Below are positions 27,338 to 35,623 of a stretch of DNA of 64,000 nt, piece by piece. The position numbers and the translations under genes were made by a program. The stretch comes from Phosphitispora fastidiosa (GTDB lineage Bacteria > Bacillota > Thermincolia > Thermincolales > UBA2595): contig NZ_JAHHUL010000016.1 of NCBI RefSeq assembly GCF_019008365.1, forward strand, positions 1-64,000, given 5' to 3'. How positions within the stretch are numbered: the stretch's first letter is position 1; each line of letters begins with the position of its first letter. Below the pieces are notes generated by a model. The model worked only from the letters and a program-made list of their open reading frames with translations. It did not search any database and was not told the origin of the DNA.

Positions 27338-29503
27338 GTGAAATTCCGCCAGTTGATTGCAGAAATACAAAAATATACCCCATATGTCGATATAGAGCTC
27401 ATCAGAAAGGCATATGTCTTTGCCAAGGATGCTCATCAGGGGCAGACCCGGATTTCGGGGGAGGCCTATATAAATCATCCCCTTAATGTGGCCTTTATCC
27501 TGGCGAAGCTGGAGCTTGATGTAGTCACCATTGCAGCCGGGCTGCTGCATGATGTGGTGGAGGATACCGGCATTACACTGGAGAATATTGAAGAGGATTT
27601 TGGCTCTGAGGTCGCCCTTCTGGTTGATGGGGTTACCAAATTGAGCCGTATCGAATACAAGACTAAAATGGAGCAGCAGGTGGAAAACCTCCGCAAGATG
27701 TTCCTGGCAATGGCAAAAGACATCCGTGTCATTATGATAAAGCTTGCCGACAGACTGCACAACATGAGAACCCTTAAGTATATGAGAGAAGACAAGCAGA
27801 AGGAAATCGCTTTTGAGACCCTTGAAATATATGCTCCCCTGGCACACCGCCTGGGAATCTATAAGCTTAAGTGGGAGTTGGAAGACCTTTCGTTTCGTTT
27901 TCTGAACCCGGATAATTATTATGACCTTGTTGATGGAATTGCTAAAAAGCGCGCCGTAAGGGAAGCGTTCATCAGTAATGTTATCAGGGAATTAAAGGAT
28001 AAACTGGAAGCGGTGGGTGTAGAGGCCGAGATTCAGGGAAGGCCGAAGAATTTCTACAGCATTTATAAGAAAATGGAAGAACAGAATAAGGAACTGAGCC
28101 AGATTTATGACCTGATGGCCATCAGGGTGCTGGTGGAAAGTGTCAAGGACTGTTATGGTGCCCTTGGCATGATCCATACCCTCTGGAAGCCGGTACCGGG
28201 CAGGTTCAAAGACTATATAGCCATGCCCAAGTCAAACATGTACCAGTCCCTGCACACCACTGTTATCGGGCCCCAGGGGGAACCCCTGGAAATACAGATC
28301 AGGACCTGGGAGATGCACAGGACTTCCGAGTACGGTATTGCTGCTCATTGGCGCTATAAAGAGGGGACCGGCAAGGATGAGGATTTTGAACATAAGCTGT
28401 CATGGCTGCGCCAACTGCTGGAATGGCAGACAGACATGGGTGATGCCAGGGAATTTATGGAGACTCTCAAGATTGACCTCTTTTCCGACACTGTCTTTGT
28501 TTTTACTCCCAAAGGGGATGTAGTAGAGCTGCCGCGGGATGCTGTGCCCATTGATTTTGCGTACAGGATACACACCCAGGTTGGACACCGTTGTGTAGGG
28601 GCCAAGGTTAACGGTAAACTGGTACCCCTGGACTACAAGCTCAAGAATGGTGATATTGTTGAAATTGTAACCACCAAACAGGCTAACGGACCCAGCAGAG
28701 ACTGGCTGAACCTGGTGCAGACTTCAGAGGCCAGGACTAAGATCAGGGCCTGGTTTAAGAAGGAGAACAGGGATGAAAACATCATTAAGGGCAAAGATAT
28801 ACTTGAAAAGGAAGTCAAGAAGCTGGGTTATGACGAACCGGCTGAAATTATCAAGACTGACCAGTTAAACAAAATAGCCAGGAAATTGAACTTTGTGACC
28901 ACTGATGACCTGTATTGTGCTATCGGAATGGGTGTGGTAACACCACAGCAAATCATTACAAGGGTCAAGGATGATACCAAAAAAGAAAAGGTTCTCAGCA
29001 TAGAGGATTTTGTCAGTAAAGAACCCCGGAAGAGAAGCCAGAAGCCGGGTAGTGGTGTTATTGTTAAGGGTGAAGAGGATGTCCTGGTCCGCCTGGCGAG
29101 ATGCTGCAACCCGGTTCCGGGAGACCCCATTGTCGGGTATATAACCAGGGGCCGGGGGGTCTCGGTACACCGTAAGGACTGCCGTAATGTGGTGGTCTAC
29201 GGCCTGGGGGAAGATGAACGGATGATTGAGGTAGCCTGGGATAACACCGATAAGGGTTCTTACCATGTCCACCTGGAGATTTCGGCTATGGACCGGGCAG
29301 GCCTGTTAAATGATGTGATGACAGTACTTTCAGAGATGAAAATCAGCGCCGACTGGGTCAGCGCCCGGGGTACCAAGAACCGGATGGCAACCATCGACCT
29401 GGTTCTGGAAGTCAACAGCCTGGAACAGTTGGATTTTATAATGAGTAAAATCAGGCGAATCAAAGACCTTTATGATATTTGGAGGGTTACCCCTCGGGTA
29501 TAA
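27338..29503 (+). CDS. relA: Bifunctional (p)ppGpp synthetase/hydrolase, RelA/SpoT family
   Basis: A 721-residue long RSH protein controlling the stringent response. Domains in order: HD hydrolase (HDVVEDTG near 71-78, intact, so hydrolysis is expected), synthetase ([13 protein letters not shown] and [13 protein letters not shown]), TGS ([27 protein letters not shown]), a zinc-finger/CC region ([28 protein letters not shown]) and a C-terminal ACT domain. Start GTG 27338 after AAGGAAGGTG. relA followed by dtd is a common Firmicutes pair, as here. Confidence 0.96.
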   Translation: MKFRQLIAEIQKYTPYVDIELIRKAYVFAKDAHQGQTRISGEAYINHPLNVAFILAKLELDVVTIAAGLLHDVVEDTGITLENIEEDFGSEVALLVDGVTKLSRIEYKTKMEQQVENLRKMFLAMAKDIRVIMIKLADRLHNMRTLKYMREDKQKEIAFETLEIYAPLAHRLGIYKLKWELEDLSFRFLNPDNYYDLVDGIAKKRAVREAFISNVIRELKDKLEAVGVEAEIQGRPKNFYSIYKKMEEQNKELSQIYDLMAIRVLVESVKDCYGALGMIHTLWKPVPGRFKDYIAMPKSNMYQSLHTTVIGPQGEPLEIQIRTWEMHRTSEYGIAAHWRYKEGTGKDEDFEHKLSWLRQLLEWQTDMGDAREFMETLKIDLFSDTVFVFTPKGDVVELPRDAVPIDFAYRIHTQVGHRCVGAKVNGKLVPLDYKLKNGDIVEIVTTKQANGPSRDWLNLVQTSEARTKIRAWFKKENRDENIIKGKDILEKEVKKLGYDEPAEIIKTDQLNKIARKLNFVTTDDLYCAIGMGVVTPQQIITRVKDDTKKEKVLSIEDFVSKEPRKRSQKPGSGVIVKGEEDVLVRLARCCNPVPGDPIVGYITRGRGVSVHRKDCRNVVVYGLGEDERMIEVAWDNTDKGSYHVHLEISAMDRAGLLNDVMTVLSEMKISADWVSARGTKNRMATIDLVLEVNSLEQLDFIMSKIRRIKDLYDIWRVTPRV

Positions 29504-29543
29504 TGACCGTCATGAATTTTGCAGATTCAGGGAGGAAGGCTAT

Positions 29544-29993
29544 GTGAGGGCTGTGGTGCAGCGGGTAACCAAGGGCAGGGTCACTGTGGAAAATGAAGTG
29601 GTTGGGGATATTGGCCCAGGACTGGTTGTGCTCCTGGGAGTGGGCCGTGAGGATACCATAGAGGATGCCAGATACCTGGCGGAGAAGATCGCCAGGCTTC
29701 GCATATTTGAGGACCCGGAGGGTAAAATGAATGTATCGGTCCTGGATACCGGAGGAGCGGTATTGGCCGTATCCCAGTTTACCCTGATGGGGGACTGCCG
29801 CAAGGGCCGCAGGCCGAGCTTCTCGGAGGCGGCTGCCGCGTCACCCGCAGAACGCCTGTATGAGGATTTTGTGGCCAGTCTTAGGGAAGCCGGCGTCCCG
29901 GTAAATACCGGCCGGTTTCAGACGACAATGCTGGTTGAAATACATAACCATGGTCCGGTTACCATGCTTTTGGATAGTAAGAAGGTGTTTTAA
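29544..29993 (+). CDS. dtd: D-aminoacyl-tRNA deacylase
   Basis: A 149-residue enzyme that removes D-amino acids (and glycine from tRNA-Ala) wrongly attached to tRNA. Family motifs: [15 protein letters not shown] at the start, [17 protein letters not shown] with the catalytic SQxT, and NHGPVTML, which has H in place of the common D in the NxGPVT loop. The start is GTG 29544, 8 nt after GGAGG; the longer frame from 29472 overlaps relA. The stop codon lies inside the left arm of the long palindrome at 29990-30288. Confidence 0.95.
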   Translation: MRAVVQRVTKGRVTVENEVVGDIGPGLVVLLGVGREDTIEDARYLAEKIARLRIFEDPEGKMNVSVLDTGGAVLAVSQFTLMGDCRKGRRPSFSEAAAASPAERLYEDFVASLREAGVPVNTGRFQTTMLVEIHNHGPVTMLLDSKKVF

Positions 29994-30288
29994 GAAATGA
30001 TTCGCAGGCTCTGGGAAATGACCGGCAATGAAATATGGCGAGTTATTGTACTGATTTTCCGCAGTGCCGCCGGAGAATTCTAACCTTGTTCCTGGCGAAG
30101 CCACAGACTAAACCGCCAATTCGCCATCCGTGGCTCAGTGGCGGCTCCGCCATCTATGGCTCCGGTCTGTGGCTTCGCTCAGCGGAACTGCGGTAACCTT
30201 TCTTACGGCGGCCCTGCAAGGAAAATCTTGTACAACACCTCACCATATTTCACGGTCATTTCCAGAGCCGCTGCGAATCATTTCTTAA
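29990..30288. repeat. Imperfect inverted repeat of about 300 bp
   Basis: The whole dtd-MBL gap is one long imperfect palindrome. The ends TTAAGAAATGATTCGCAG and CTGCGAATCATTTCTTAA match perfectly as inverted arms. Inward matches include CTCTGG/CCAGAG, AAATGACCG/CGGTCATTT, GAAATATGG/CCATATTTC, TTGTAC/GTACAA, GATTTTCC/GGAAAATC and GCCGCC/GGCGGC. The centre carries GAAGCCACAGAC/GTCTGTGGCTTC with smaller inner hairpins. It contains no plausible gene. It could be a non-autonomous MITE-like element or a long structured RNA; ends flush with the dtd stop suggest insertion of a unit. Confidence 0.8.
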
Positions 30289-30348
30289 GCTACTCGCTGA
30301 ATGAAAAAGGAAAGCCATGATATACAGGAAAAGAAGGAGGACGGTTGC

Positions 30349-30969
30349 ATGATAATCAAAGGTATCCCGGTAGGATTTATGGGGGCGAACTGTTATGTTG
30401 TCGGTTGTGAAAAGACCAAAGAAGCTGTGGTAATAGACCCCGGAGGCGATGTGGCCAAGATCCGGTTATATCTTGATGAACAGGGATTTACCCTCAAGTA
30501 TATCATTGATACCCATGGACATATTGACCATATTGCCGGAAATGATGAACTACGGGAGGCTACAGGCGCTAAGATAATGATTCATGAGGCAGATGCCGCT
30601 ATGCTGGGGGATGCTAAGCAGAACCTGGCAGCTTTTATGGGTTTTGCCAAGACCTTCGATTCTGCTGATGAACTGTTGACAGATGGTGATACTATCGAAT
30701 TTGGAGAAATAAAGCTGGAAGTCCTGCATACGCCGGGACATACCAGGGGCGGTATCAGCCTGAAGACTGAAGGGGCGGTCTTTACCGGTGACACCCTGTT
30801 TAACGGTTCTATCGGGAGGACAGATTTCCCGGGAGGGGATTTTGATACCATAATTAACTCCATCAAGACAAAGATACTCGCCCTGCCTGACGATACTGAG
30901 GTTTATCCGGGACATATGGGCCAATCCACGATAGGGACAGAACGCCGGTGTAACCCGTTTTTAAGGTAA
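30349..30969 (+). CDS. MBL fold metallo-hydrolase, glyoxalase II-like
   Basis: A 206-residue metallo-beta-lactamase fold hydrolase. Metal ligands are present: THGHIDHIAG, a His in LHTPGHTRGG, the bridging Asp in VFTGDTLF, and YPGHMGQSTIG. The compact single-domain form and GANCYVV start match the hydroxyacylglutathione hydrolase-like family common after relA-dtd in Firmicutes. The substrate (thioester such as a glyoxalase product) is inferred only. ATG 30349 follows AAGGAGG; the longer frame from 30301 is not supported. Confidence 0.87.
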   Translation: MIIKGIPVGFMGANCYVVGCEKTKEAVVIDPGGDVAKIRLYLDEQGFTLKYIIDTHGHIDHIAGNDELREATGAKIMIHEADAAMLGDAKQNLAAFMGFAKTFDSADELLTDGDTIEFGEIKLEVLHTPGHTRGGISLKTEGAVFTGDTLFNGSIGRTDFPGGDFDTIINSIKTKILALPDDTEVYPGHMGQSTIGTERRCNPFLR

Positions 30970-30979
30970 CACTATAGTG

Positions 30980-31732
30980 ATGAAAACGATAAAAACGATA
31001 AAAACGATGAAAACGATAAAACCGGTAAAAAGATTTATAAGTACATTGATTTGCATGATTTGGATATCCTCAATAATAACTCCGGTATGGGCGGCAGATT
31101 CACCTAATTACACAGTTGAGATTCCCTGCCGGTTTGATGGGAATGCCGGTCAATTTCATGGAGGCTTGGCTGTAGTACAGAATGGCGGGAAATACGGTGT
31201 TATTAACACAATGGGTAATGTGGTCATAGATTTTGTATATGATAATCTTTTCTATAATTTCCCTGATGCTGCCAAACCCGTTCCCGGTAATTATCTAATT
31301 GCTGTACAGAATCAAAAATGGGGAGTTATTGATAATTCGGGGAAGCCGCTGATTCCCTGTATCTATGACTCTATTAGTATAACCGGCACTGGTTTCGCGA
31401 TTGTGGGCAAGGGTCGGACGGTGCGCCCGGGTCCAGGGTCAATTGACGGTGTTTGGGGCATATTTGATTTGAATACGGGTCAGCAGGTCCTGCCGGTTAT
31501 GTACGCAAACATTATGCCGATCAAAGATTCATTAACTTTTAGTGTGTTTTTGGGCAGCAAAGCAGGACTGGTCAATAGTTCGGGTGACTTTGTGGTGGCG
31601 CTTCAATATGATAACATTTCATCATCAGATGACGGTAAACTGTTTACCGTCCTTCAGGCCAATGAAGTAGGTGTGCGGTTATTAATCAAAATGGTAAAGT
31701 GGTACTGCCGCTCGATAGGTATGGTAATGTAA
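30980..31732 (+). CDS. WG-repeat surface protein, N-terminal part (frameshifted)
   Basis: About 250 residues with a signal peptide (FISTLICMIWISSIITPVWA) and then WG/beta-repeat units such as GKYGVINTMGNVVIDFVYDN, QKWGVIDNSGKPLIPCIYDS and GVWGIFDLNTGQQVLPVMYA. The frame is lost near 31678: the continuation VINQNGKVVLPLDRYGN is read in the next frame and joins the following ORF. One missing base in GCGGTT would explain it. The first codons form a 9-bp tandem repeat (MKTIKTIKTMKTIK). Probably one gene with the next entry, either a pseudogene or a sequencing error. Confidence 0.7.
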   Translation: MKTIKTIKTMKTIKPVKRFISTLICMIWISSIITPVWAADSPNYTVEIPCRFDGNAGQFHGGLAVVQNGGKYGVINTMGNVVIDFVYDNLFYNFPDAAKPVPGNYLIAVQNQKWGVIDNSGKPLIPCIYDSISITGTGFAIVGKGRTVRPGPGSIDGVWGIFDLNTGQQVLPVMYANIMPIKDSLTFSVFLGSKAGLVNSSGDFVVALQYDNISSSDDGKLFTVLQANEVGVRLLIKMVKWYCRSIGMVM

Positions 31733-32601
31733 ATCTATGGGATAATACCGGAAGCATTTTGGTTGTATCAGCAGTTACTGGCAGATGGGGGCTGAAAGAC
31801 CGCAGCGGAAGGACTGTTCTGCCTTGTGAATATTGGAGTATTGGGCCTGTGAACGATAATTATATCACAGCAAATAACGAAAAAGGATATGCTGTGTTTA
31901 ATAAAGACGGAGATATAGTTGTCCCATTCGGGGAATTTGAGTATATAGGATACCGTATCAGTGAAAGCATGGTGGACGTAAGAAAGAACGGTTTAATTGG
32001 ATACATAAGCCTTCCAGAGTACGTGGAACAGCCTGAATCCTGGGCTCAGTCTGAGGTGGAACGTGCTATTGCTGTCGGACTTGTTCCTGAAGATATGCGT
32101 AAAGATTACCGGGATGATATCTCCAGGGCTGATTTTTGCCGTCTTGCAATTAATCTTATTGAAATTAAAACGGGGATGAAAGCTGATGTATTTATGAATA
32201 CCCGTGGTATGTCAAAGCGGGTATCTGCACCAATTACATTTACCGATACAACCGAACCGGTTATTTTAGCGGCCGGCCGTCTGGGCATTGTAAACGGAGT
32301 GGGAAACAACAGGTTTAATCCTACAGGAACAATAACCAGGCAGGATGCTGCAGTGATGCTGCAGAGGACAGCAAAAGTGCTTGATTTTACCGAGCCTCCG
32401 GGTGATCCAAAGGTATTTTCCGACAGCGGTAACTTCTCCGATTATGCTGTCGAAGCAATAGACTTTGTTTCCACAGCAGCCGATAAAGAAACCGGAAATT
32501 CAGTTATGGCCGGTACGGGAAATGACAATTTTTCACCTTTTAGCCCGTACACCAGACAACAGGCATATATTACAGTATTGCGATTGTTTTTGGCGGTTTG
32601 A
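31699..32601 (+). CDS. WG-repeat/SLH surface protein, C-terminal part (frameshifted)
   Basis: The downstream part of the same gene as 30980-31732. It continues with WG-like repeats (GRWGLKDRSGRTVLPCEYW, EKGYAVFNKDGDIVVPFGE, KNGLIGYISLPEY) and ends in SLH-like modules (SWAQSEVERAIAVGLVPEDM, ISRADFCRLAINLI; LAAGRLGIVNGVGNNRFNPTGTITRQDAAVMLQR; VEAIDFVSTAADKETGNSVM, FSPYTRQQAYITVLRLF). SLH modules anchor proteins to pyruvylated wall polymer. No ribosome site is seen ahead of its first ATG, so separate translation is unlikely. The restored protein would be about 530 residues: export signal, WG repeats, SLH anchor. Confidence 0.7.
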   Translation: MVLPLDRYGNVNLWDNTGSILVVSAVTGRWGLKDRSGRTVLPCEYWSIGPVNDNYITANNEKGYAVFNKDGDIVVPFGEFEYIGYRISESMVDVRKNGLIGYISLPEYVEQPESWAQSEVERAIAVGLVPEDMRKDYRDDISRADFCRLAINLIEIKTGMKADVFMNTRGMSKRVSAPITFTDTTEPVILAAGRLGIVNGVGNNRFNPTGTITRQDAAVMLQRTAKVLDFTEPPGDPKVFSDSGNFSDYAVEAIDFVSTAADKETGNSVMAGTGNDNFSPFSPYTRQQAYITVLRLFLAV

Positions 32602-32611
32602 ATTTTGCCGA

Positions 32612-33055
32612 CTAAAACCATTGCTGGGGAATTTTACCCAGATAAACATTTTCGTTTGACGGCCCGTTTTTTATCAGGGTCTGAATGTGCCTGCCGATAT
32701 TAGGGTACAGGTTCAGTGAATCAAGAAGTTTTTCATCCACCCACTGAAAACCCAGCGCTGACGTTTCGGCGGCATTCACTACAGGGATGCCGCTGATGAC
32801 TTCTCCGGTGAAAACACAGTGGAGGGTGGAATTTTTTTTGTCAGGCAGCACAACCTCTCCGGCAAATACCAGCTTGTCAACAGATATACTGAGCATCAGT
32901 TCTTCGTGTAACTCCCTGATAAGGGCGCGCTCCATCGTTTCGTCACCTTCTGGACTGCCTCCGGGGAGCGCAAAGACTTCTTGTCCACTGTAGTTGTATT
33001 TCAATAAGAGTATTTTGTTGTTTTGAATGATGAGGATACTTGGCCTGACATTCAT
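32612..33055 (-). CDS. Nudix hydrolase
   Basis: A 147-residue Nudix enzyme cleaving a nucleoside diphosphate linked to another group. The Nudix box is complete: GGSPEGDETMERALIRELHEEL (G x5 E x7 RE x2 EE). The substrate cannot be deduced. The ribosome site AAAGGAGA precedes ATG 33055. It converges with the WG/SLH gene, 10 nt apart, and is divergent from pdaA; the 33056-33241 gap holds their promoters and nothing else I can name. Confidence 0.88.
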   Translation of the reverse strand: MNVRPSILIIQNNKILLLKYNYSGQEVFALPGGSPEGDETMERALIRELHEELMLSISVDKLVFAGEVVLPDKKNSTLHCVFTGEVISGIPVVNAAETSALGFQWVDEKLLDSLNLYPNIGRHIQTLIKNGPSNENVYLGKIPQQWF

Positions 33056-33241
33056 GATGACTCTCCTTTACAAAAAAATATTTCACAACATATTTTCGGC
33101 ACCATGACTGGATATTCCTATCATAATCCTAATCAGAGGCCAAATATTTTCCTGTGCCTGTGAGGGCATAACTTCCCTGTGGTCGGCAAAAACTATTAAC
33201 CAAACAGTTTTGCGGACTAATTAACTACAGGGGGTTATGTT

Positions 33242-34075
33242 ATGCGAAACAGGGTGTTTGTGGTGACTTTTATTGTCCTGGTGGTTGTCAGCGTAACCGC
33301 GCTAAATATATTAACAAGTGATAAAACAGGGTCCCGGGAGCATAGTTCCCTCATTCCGGGCCAGGAAAACAGCGGCGCTGCAGAGGTTTATGACCAAAAG
33401 GAAGGCTGGGGGTTTGTCAAATCCAGACAGGGGAAGCTTCCGGAGGTGACTGCTCACCAGCGTGACCTGGTGAAGAAATATGATGCCCTGTTTATGGGAG
33501 ATAACAGCAAAAAACAGGTCACTCTGACCTTTGACCTTGGTTACGAAAAGGAAGGCCTGACCCCTAGAATACTAAAAATATTAAAAGAAAATAATGTCAA
33601 AGCAAGTTTTTTTGTCACCACCCACTGGATTGAAAAAGAGCCGCAATTGGCCAGGCAGCTTATCAGTGAAGGCCACATTATGGGAAATCACACCGTAAAA
33701 CATAAGAGCCTGCCCACACTTTCGGATAATGAAGTGAAAGAGGAAATCCTCGGCTGGGAAAAAGTCGCTAAAGATGCCGCCGGCTATAAAATTAAGCATA
33801 AGTACATGAGACCGCCGATGGGGGAATATAGTGAGCGTACCTTGAAGCTGACCAGGGATATGGGCTACCGGACGGCATTTTGGAGTGTGGCTATCAAGGA
33901 CTGGCTGCCTATGGAAGGTCCACAGGAAGCCATAAAAGGGATAACCGCTCAGCTGCATAACGGTGCAGTTGTCTTGCTGCACGGCAACTCGGAGGACGTG
34001 GTTGAGGGGCTTGACAGGATAATTAAGGAAATCAGAAAACGGGGTTATGGGATTGTACCGATATATAAAATTTAA
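33242..34075 (+). CDS. pdaA: PdaA-type polysaccharide (peptidoglycan) deacetylase
   Basis: A 277-residue exported NodB-domain deacetylase with an N-terminal membrane/signal segment (about 5-25). TFDLGYEKEG (metal Asp), GNHTVKHKSLPTLSDNEV (HxxxH metal site), MRPPMGEYS and LLHGNSEDV (late His) are as in PdaA, which in Bacillus makes the muramic delta-lactam of spore cortex needed for germination. Unlike many NodB proteins it has the TFDxGYE variant typical of that subfamily. ATG 33242 follows AGGGGG. Closed by a bidirectional terminator at 34076-34102. Confidence 0.88.
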   Translation: MRNRVFVVTFIVLVVVSVTALNILTSDKTGSREHSSLIPGQENSGAAEVYDQKEGWGFVKSRQGKLPEVTAHQRDLVKKYDALFMGDNSKKQVTLTFDLGYEKEGLTPRILKILKENNVKASFFVTTHWIEKEPQLARQLISEGHIMGNHTVKHKSLPTLSDNEVKEEILGWEKVAKDAAGYKIKHKYMRPPMGEYSERTLKLTRDMGYRTAFWSVAIKDWLPMEGPQEAIKGITAQLHNGAVVLLHGNSEDVVEGLDRIIKEIRKRGYGIVPIYKI

Positions 34076-34102
34076 GGGAGGACCAATACTGGTCCTCCCT
34101 CA
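34076..34102. terminator. Terminator shared by pdaA and the convergent CxxCH gene
   Basis: GGGAGGACCA (34076-34085) pairs perfectly with TGGTCCTCCC (34090-34099). The T-run is short on the plus strand. It begins immediately after the pdaA stop and lies directly beyond the stop of the minus-strand gene. Confidence 0.75.
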
Positions 34103-34252
34103 TTAGCTTCCAAACGGGTTATGACTTATCTTGGAATGGCATTCACCACAGGTTTTGCCTGTTTTGTCCGCCTTATCAGGGGTAGCCTGAACAGCGCCGA
34201 TGAATGAAACCAATAACGCGGCTGTTGTGAGAAGTACTGCCAATTTCTTCAT
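34103..34252 (-). CDS. Tiny exported protein with one CxxCH heme-binding motif
   Basis: A 49-residue ORF with an excellent ribosome site (AAAGGAGG) before ATG 34252. Residues about 1-24 are a clear signal peptide (MKKLAVLLTTAALLVSFIGAVQA). The mature part is only about 25 residues and contains TCGECHSKISHNPFGS, a canonical c-type heme attachment motif. Real cytochromes c are larger, so this may be a heme-carrying peptide, a subunit of a larger complex, or the tail of a decayed cytochrome, although signal, start site and terminator look well kept. It is divergent from the Crp/Fnr gene. Confidence 0.65.
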   Translation of the reverse strand: MKKLAVLLTTAALLVSFIGAVQATPDKADKTGKTCGECHSKISHNPFGS

Positions 34253-34384
34253 GAAAAAATACCTCCTTTTAAAAAATATGTAATAAAATAACTGCATGTT
34301 AATTTTAATTTTATGGGACAAAGAAGTCAAGGGAAGATAATGTCGAATTACAGCCAGGAGAAATGAGAGGATTACCCGGTTTTT

Positions 34385-34398
34385 GTAAAGTGTTTTAC
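34385..34398. promoter_or_regulatory. Crp/Fnr-type operator and promoter of the regulator gene
   Basis: GTAAAGTGTTTTAC, a dyad of form GTAAA-N4-TTTAC in the context TTTTGTAAA...TTTACTGAA. It lies 22 bp ahead of a TATACT -10 box (34421-34426), which puts its centre near -41.5, the class II activator position. The same motif with identical spacing recurs at 35450-35463. Confidence 0.72.
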
Positions 34399-34469
34399 TG
34401 AAGAACGTGGGAATTTATTATATACTTTTAACTATACAGATGAATCAATCGATTGAGGTGATTTGGAGA

Positions 34470-35156
34470 GTGACCGGAAAAATCAAGTGTATGAAGGACC
34501 TGGCATTATTTGACGCCCTCAGTGAAGAAGAAAAGCAGACTGTAACTAAACTGGCCAGGGGCATCTTTTACCGGAAGGGTGATCTTATATTCTCGGAAGG
34601 TGACCCGGCTGACACTATTTATTTGGTTAGGGCCGGACGGGTTCTGCTTTATAAAATTTCAGAAGAGGGTAAGGAAATCACTCTTGATATTCTTCAGGAG
34701 GATGACATATTTGGAGAAAACACTATCTTTGAGAATGTTGATCAGAGTATGAATGCCAAGGCGATGGAAGATACCTATGTGTGTACCTGTGCCAGAGAAG
34801 ATATCCCCCGTCTCCTGCAAAATCCGATGACCTCCCTCAAAATAATTAAAACCTTGGCAGACAAGCTAAACAACTATACAGAGCAAATGGCGAACATGGC
34901 TTTCAAGGATGTGAAGGGCAGGGTCATGGATGTTCTGCAGCGCCTGGCCCGGGATTACGGTCTTAATACTCCAAAAGGAGTCAAAATTGACATTCTGTTA
35001 AATCACCAGGACCTGGCCAACCTGGTAAATGCTTCCCGGGTAATGGTCACCAACACTCTCAATGACCTTAAGGGAGAGGGCCGGATTGCTGTTTTTGAAC
35101 GCCGGTTTTACCTTACTGAACGTGAATTAGTGAAGGATGAAATTAAAAATGCTTAA
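34470..35156 (+). CDS. Crp/Fnr family transcriptional regulator
   Basis: A 228-residue regulator: an N-terminal cyclic-nucleotide-binding-like barrel (FSEGDPADTIYLVRAGRVLLYK, then DILQEDDIFGENTIF), a long dimer helix, and a C-terminal winged helix (LLNHQDLANLVNASRVMVTNTLNDLKGEGRI). Cysteines at residue 7 and in VCTCARED are notable but fewer than the four of Fe-S FNR, so the signal is open. The start GTG 34470 follows GAGGTG by 9 nt. Its promoter has the same operator as the operon at 35548, suggesting self-activation and a small local regulon. Confidence 0.88.
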   Translation: MTGKIKCMKDLALFDALSEEEKQTVTKLARGIFYRKGDLIFSEGDPADTIYLVRAGRVLLYKISEEGKEITLDILQEDDIFGENTIFENVDQSMNAKAMEDTYVCTCAREDIPRLLQNPMTSLKIIKTLADKLNNYTEQMANMAFKDVKGRVMDVLQRLARDYGLNTPKGVKIDILLNHQDLANLVNASRVMVTNTLNDLKGEGRIAVFERRFYLTERELVKDEIKNA

Positions 35157-35430
35157 CTACAGCAATTTTACTTACTCAGAAACAGCTATTCGCAAGTTGG
35201 TCAGGGACTTGGAAACAGCACGCTGGGTTTTATACGAGATCAAGCAGGACTCTGAATCAGGCAGACTGCTGAAAAGCATAATTTTTCTTATTGACAGGGC
35301 AGCTGAAGGGATAGCCGTAGACAATGGCCCCATTAATGAAAAAAGGCTGATATTTAACCTGATAGAGGCCGGTTTTGACACTATACTGGTAATGGAAACA
35401 GTTACCAGGCTTTTCGGAAAAGCCAACTGA
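35149..35430 (+). CDS. Small helical protein of unknown function
   Basis: About 93 residues, overlapping the end of the regulator gene by 8 nt and clearly in the same transcript. An alternative ATG at 35137 would add four residues. The sequence looks mainly helical (LVRDLETARWVLYEIKQDSESGRLLKSIIFLIDRAAEGIAV), without cysteines, membrane segments or a known domain that I can name. Tight coupling suggests it works with the Crp/Fnr protein. Confidence 0.65.
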   Translation: MLNYSNFTYSETAIRKLVRDLETARWVLYEIKQDSESGRLLKSIIFLIDRAAEGIAVDNGPINEKRLIFNLIEAGFDTILVMETVTRLFGKAN

Positions 35431-35449
35431 ACCATAGTTTTTCATTTTT

Positions 35450-35463
35450 GTAAACCACTTTAC
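35450..35463. promoter_or_regulatory. Second Crp/Fnr-type operator
   Basis: GTAAACCACTTTAC, again GTAAA-N4-TTTAC in the context TTTTGTAAA...TTTACTGAA, 22 bp ahead of a TAACAT -10 box (35486-35491), so centred near -41.5 like the first site. It should drive the microORF/DUF1638 operon. Confidence 0.72.
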
Positions 35464-35547
35464 TGAAAATGTGCTAACTATCCGGTAACATAAAGGACAG
35501 GACATGGTTCTCCAAAAGAAAAATTTGTGAAAAGGAGTGGTTTACTG

Positions 35548-35622
35548 ATGTCAGTAAGAGAGACTATTAAAAGCTCTGAAGATGTGGCTGAAACTATTCT
35601 TAAAAGAGCCGGGCTGAAATAA
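35548..35622 (+). CDS. MicroORF of 24 residues before the DUF1638 gene
   Basis: A short frame, MSVRETIKSSEDVAETILKR plus AGLK, with a good ribosome site (AAAGGAG, 11 nt before ATG 35548). Its stop is one base from the next ATG, so translation is very likely coupled. It may be a leader peptide that delivers ribosomes to the DUF1638 gene, or a functional small protein. No similarity is known to me. Confidence 0.55.
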   Translation: MSVRETIKSSEDVAETILKRAGLK

Positions 35623-35623
35623 T

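Noticed and set aside
30138-30320. 60-codon frame inside the long palindrome
   Set aside because: The region is an inverted repeat; the frame has no ribosome site and is explained by the palindrome sequence.
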